A model generated the notes under the pieces. It saw nothing but the letters and a program-made list of their open reading frames with translations. It did no database searches and had not been told where the DNA came from. Below are positions 6,496 through 6,990 of a DNA stretch of 6,990 nucleotides, piece by piece. The stretch's first letter is position 1. Each line of letters opens with the position of its first letter. The DNA lies in contig DAIQAV010000131.1 of NCBI GenBank assembly GCA_036781505.1, positions 1-6,990 of the forward strand, written 5' to 3'. This stretch comes from FEN-680 sp036781505. Lineage in GTDB: Bacteria > Actinomycetota > Geothermincolia > Fen-727 > Anoxymicrobiaceae. A program made the translations under genes and the position numbers.

Positions 6496-6508
6496 GGTGC
6501 CTGGCACC
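6496..6508. repeat. Short palindrome GGTGCC-T-GGCACC
   Basis: A perfect 6-bp inverted repeat with a single-base centre. It aligns with the core of the larger repeats: GGTGCCTG is shared with copy C at 6533-6540, 37 nt downstream, and the remaining bases differ at two positions. It therefore looks like a reduced member of the same repeat family, giving a tandem pair in front of the ligase gene. Confidence 0.65.
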
Positions 6509-6522
6509 AATTTTGCGTTTGG

Positions 6523-6555
6523 ACGCACCACCGGTGCCTGACCCCAGTGGTGCGT
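6523..6555. repeat. Palindromic repeat copy C
   Basis: Arms ACGCACCAC (6523-6531) and GTGGTGCGT (6547-6555) pair perfectly for 9 bp, with the GG/CC pair further in after one mismatch. The 29-nt body (6525-6553) differs from copy A at two positions only. It is intergenic and ends two bases before a TTGACT that may be the -35 of the ligase promoter, so it could influence that promoter. Confidence 0.8.
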
Positions 6556-6556
6556 T

Positions 6557-6582
6557 TTGACTCGCGCTCCCTGTGATAACAT
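6557..6582 (+). promoter_or_regulatory. Putative promoter of the acyl-CoA ligase gene
   Basis: TTGACT (6557-6562) is a good -35 match. The extended -10-like TGATAACAT (6574-6582) gives only a 14-nt spacer, shorter than normal. The same TG-N-TAACAT occurs before the kinase gene at 525-533, at nearly the same distance to the ATG (33 nt there, 35 here). The region is non-coding and AT-richer than its surroundings. Confidence 0.4.
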
Positions 6583-6617
6583 TTACGCGCGAAGAGCGCT
6601 GGAGAGGGGAGTTGGGC

Positions 6618-6990
6618 ATGTTCGAGAAAGTCCGCATGGTGACCGCTCGCGGGATAACCATGGCCAACCACCCCGAGCTGATGGCGCGCACGTTCGGCTC
6701 GCAATCCCATTTCATGTTCGAGAATCCGCTGCCCTACAGCGTCTATCCGCCCGGCACCGACCAGATCGACTTCAACGACTGGGCCGTGCTGGTCAACCGC
6801 TTTGCCAACGTCATGCGCAACCTGGGAGTGAAGCGCGGCGAGCGTGTCGCGATCGTCCCCGGCAATGGCATCGAGGTGCCGGCGCTCATCATGGCCGCCT
6901 GCAAGGTCGGGGCTATCGCCGTCCCGATGAACTACATGCTGCGCGGCAACGAGATCAAGCACATCGTGGAGGACAGCGGCGCCCGCGTCC
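6618..6990 (+). CDS. AMP-forming acyl-CoA synthetase/ligase, N-terminal part
   Basis: The first 124 codons of an ANL-superfamily ligase run off the right edge without a stop. Such enzymes activate a carboxylic acid with ATP to an acyl-adenylate, then transfer it to CoA. What is visible is the N-terminal subdomain: a lead segment, IDFNDWAVLVNRFANVMRNLGVKRGERVAIV (the usual helix and GDRVA-like strand), then ALIMAACKVGAIAVPMNYMLRGNEIKHIVEDSGARV. The last stretch is the typical A-x-x-x-G-A-x-x-x-P-x-N-x-x-x-x-x-x-E motif, ending in a D-S-G-A motif. The ATP-binding P-loop and substrate pocket lie beyond the window, so the chain length or aromatic specificity cannot be judged. The ATG follows GGGGAG (6606-6611) by 6 nt. 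It has its own probable promoter and a repeat pair upstream. No functional link with the glycyl radical enzyme is shown. Confidence 0.9.
   Translation, partial: MFEKVRMVTARGITMANHPELMARTFGSQSHFMFENPLPYSVYPPGTDQIDFNDWAVLVNRFANVMRNLGVKRGERVAIVPGNGIEVPALIMAACKVGAIAVPMNYMLRGNEIKHIVEDSGARV

Noticed and set aside
3532..6555. Repeats as a CRISPR array
   Set aside because: Copies are few, irregularly spaced and palindromic throughout, without uniform spacers or cas genes.
5975..6715. A 246-codon minus-strand frame covering the intergenic repeats and two plus-strand genes
   Set aside because: It reads through the terminator hairpin, repeats and ligase start, and its product is low-complexity with no family resemblance.

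Overview
The window is GC-rich and gene-dense, with strong Shine-Dalgarno sites. It is bacterial and chromosomal in character. A glycyl radical enzyme points to an anaerobe. An acyl-CoA ligase, a large soluble multi-PAS kinase and dispersed palindromic repeats would fit a deep-branching high-GC anaerobe, perhaps an actinobacterial lineage. That placement is only a guess: there is no rRNA or marker gene here.

Layout. At the left edge are the first seven codons of a minus-strand gene. A short divergent promoter region follows (about 22-177), with a nested dyad over a TATAAT box. It drives a small XRE-type DNA-binding protein (178-435, TTG start preferred). After a 131-nt gap comes a 987-residue soluble sensor histidine kinase with six tandem PAS domains (567-3530). 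A hairpin (3532-3570) separates it from a convergent 800-residue glycyl radical enzyme (3569-5971, minus strand), which has the catalytic GCVE and C-terminal RVAGY motifs. From about 5972 to 6241 there is no confident gene, only palindromic repeats and G-rich sequence. A 59-residue unknown protein (6242-6421) and a hairpin follow, then two more palindromic repeats. The 5' end of an AMP-forming acyl-CoA ligase (6618 onward) runs off the right edge.

How they relate. The XRE protein and the kinase are codirectional and could form a regulatory pair, but no response regulator is visible. The glycyl radical enzyme has no activating enzyme beside it in this window, so it must be activated by one encoded elsewhere. 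Its spacing of catalytic residues resembles the glycerol/propanediol dehydratase group, but the substrate cannot be read from sequence.

The most notable signal is a family of palindromic repeats with the core GG(C/T)GCCTG(A/G)C(C/A)CC. One near-perfect copy lies in frame inside the glycyl radical enzyme gene, where the protein carries an unusually long linker. Other copies sit upstream of that gene and upstream of the ligase. I see no clearly new biological system. The leads worth following are the in-gene repeat, the near-leaderless glycyl radical enzyme start and the operator-like dyad.
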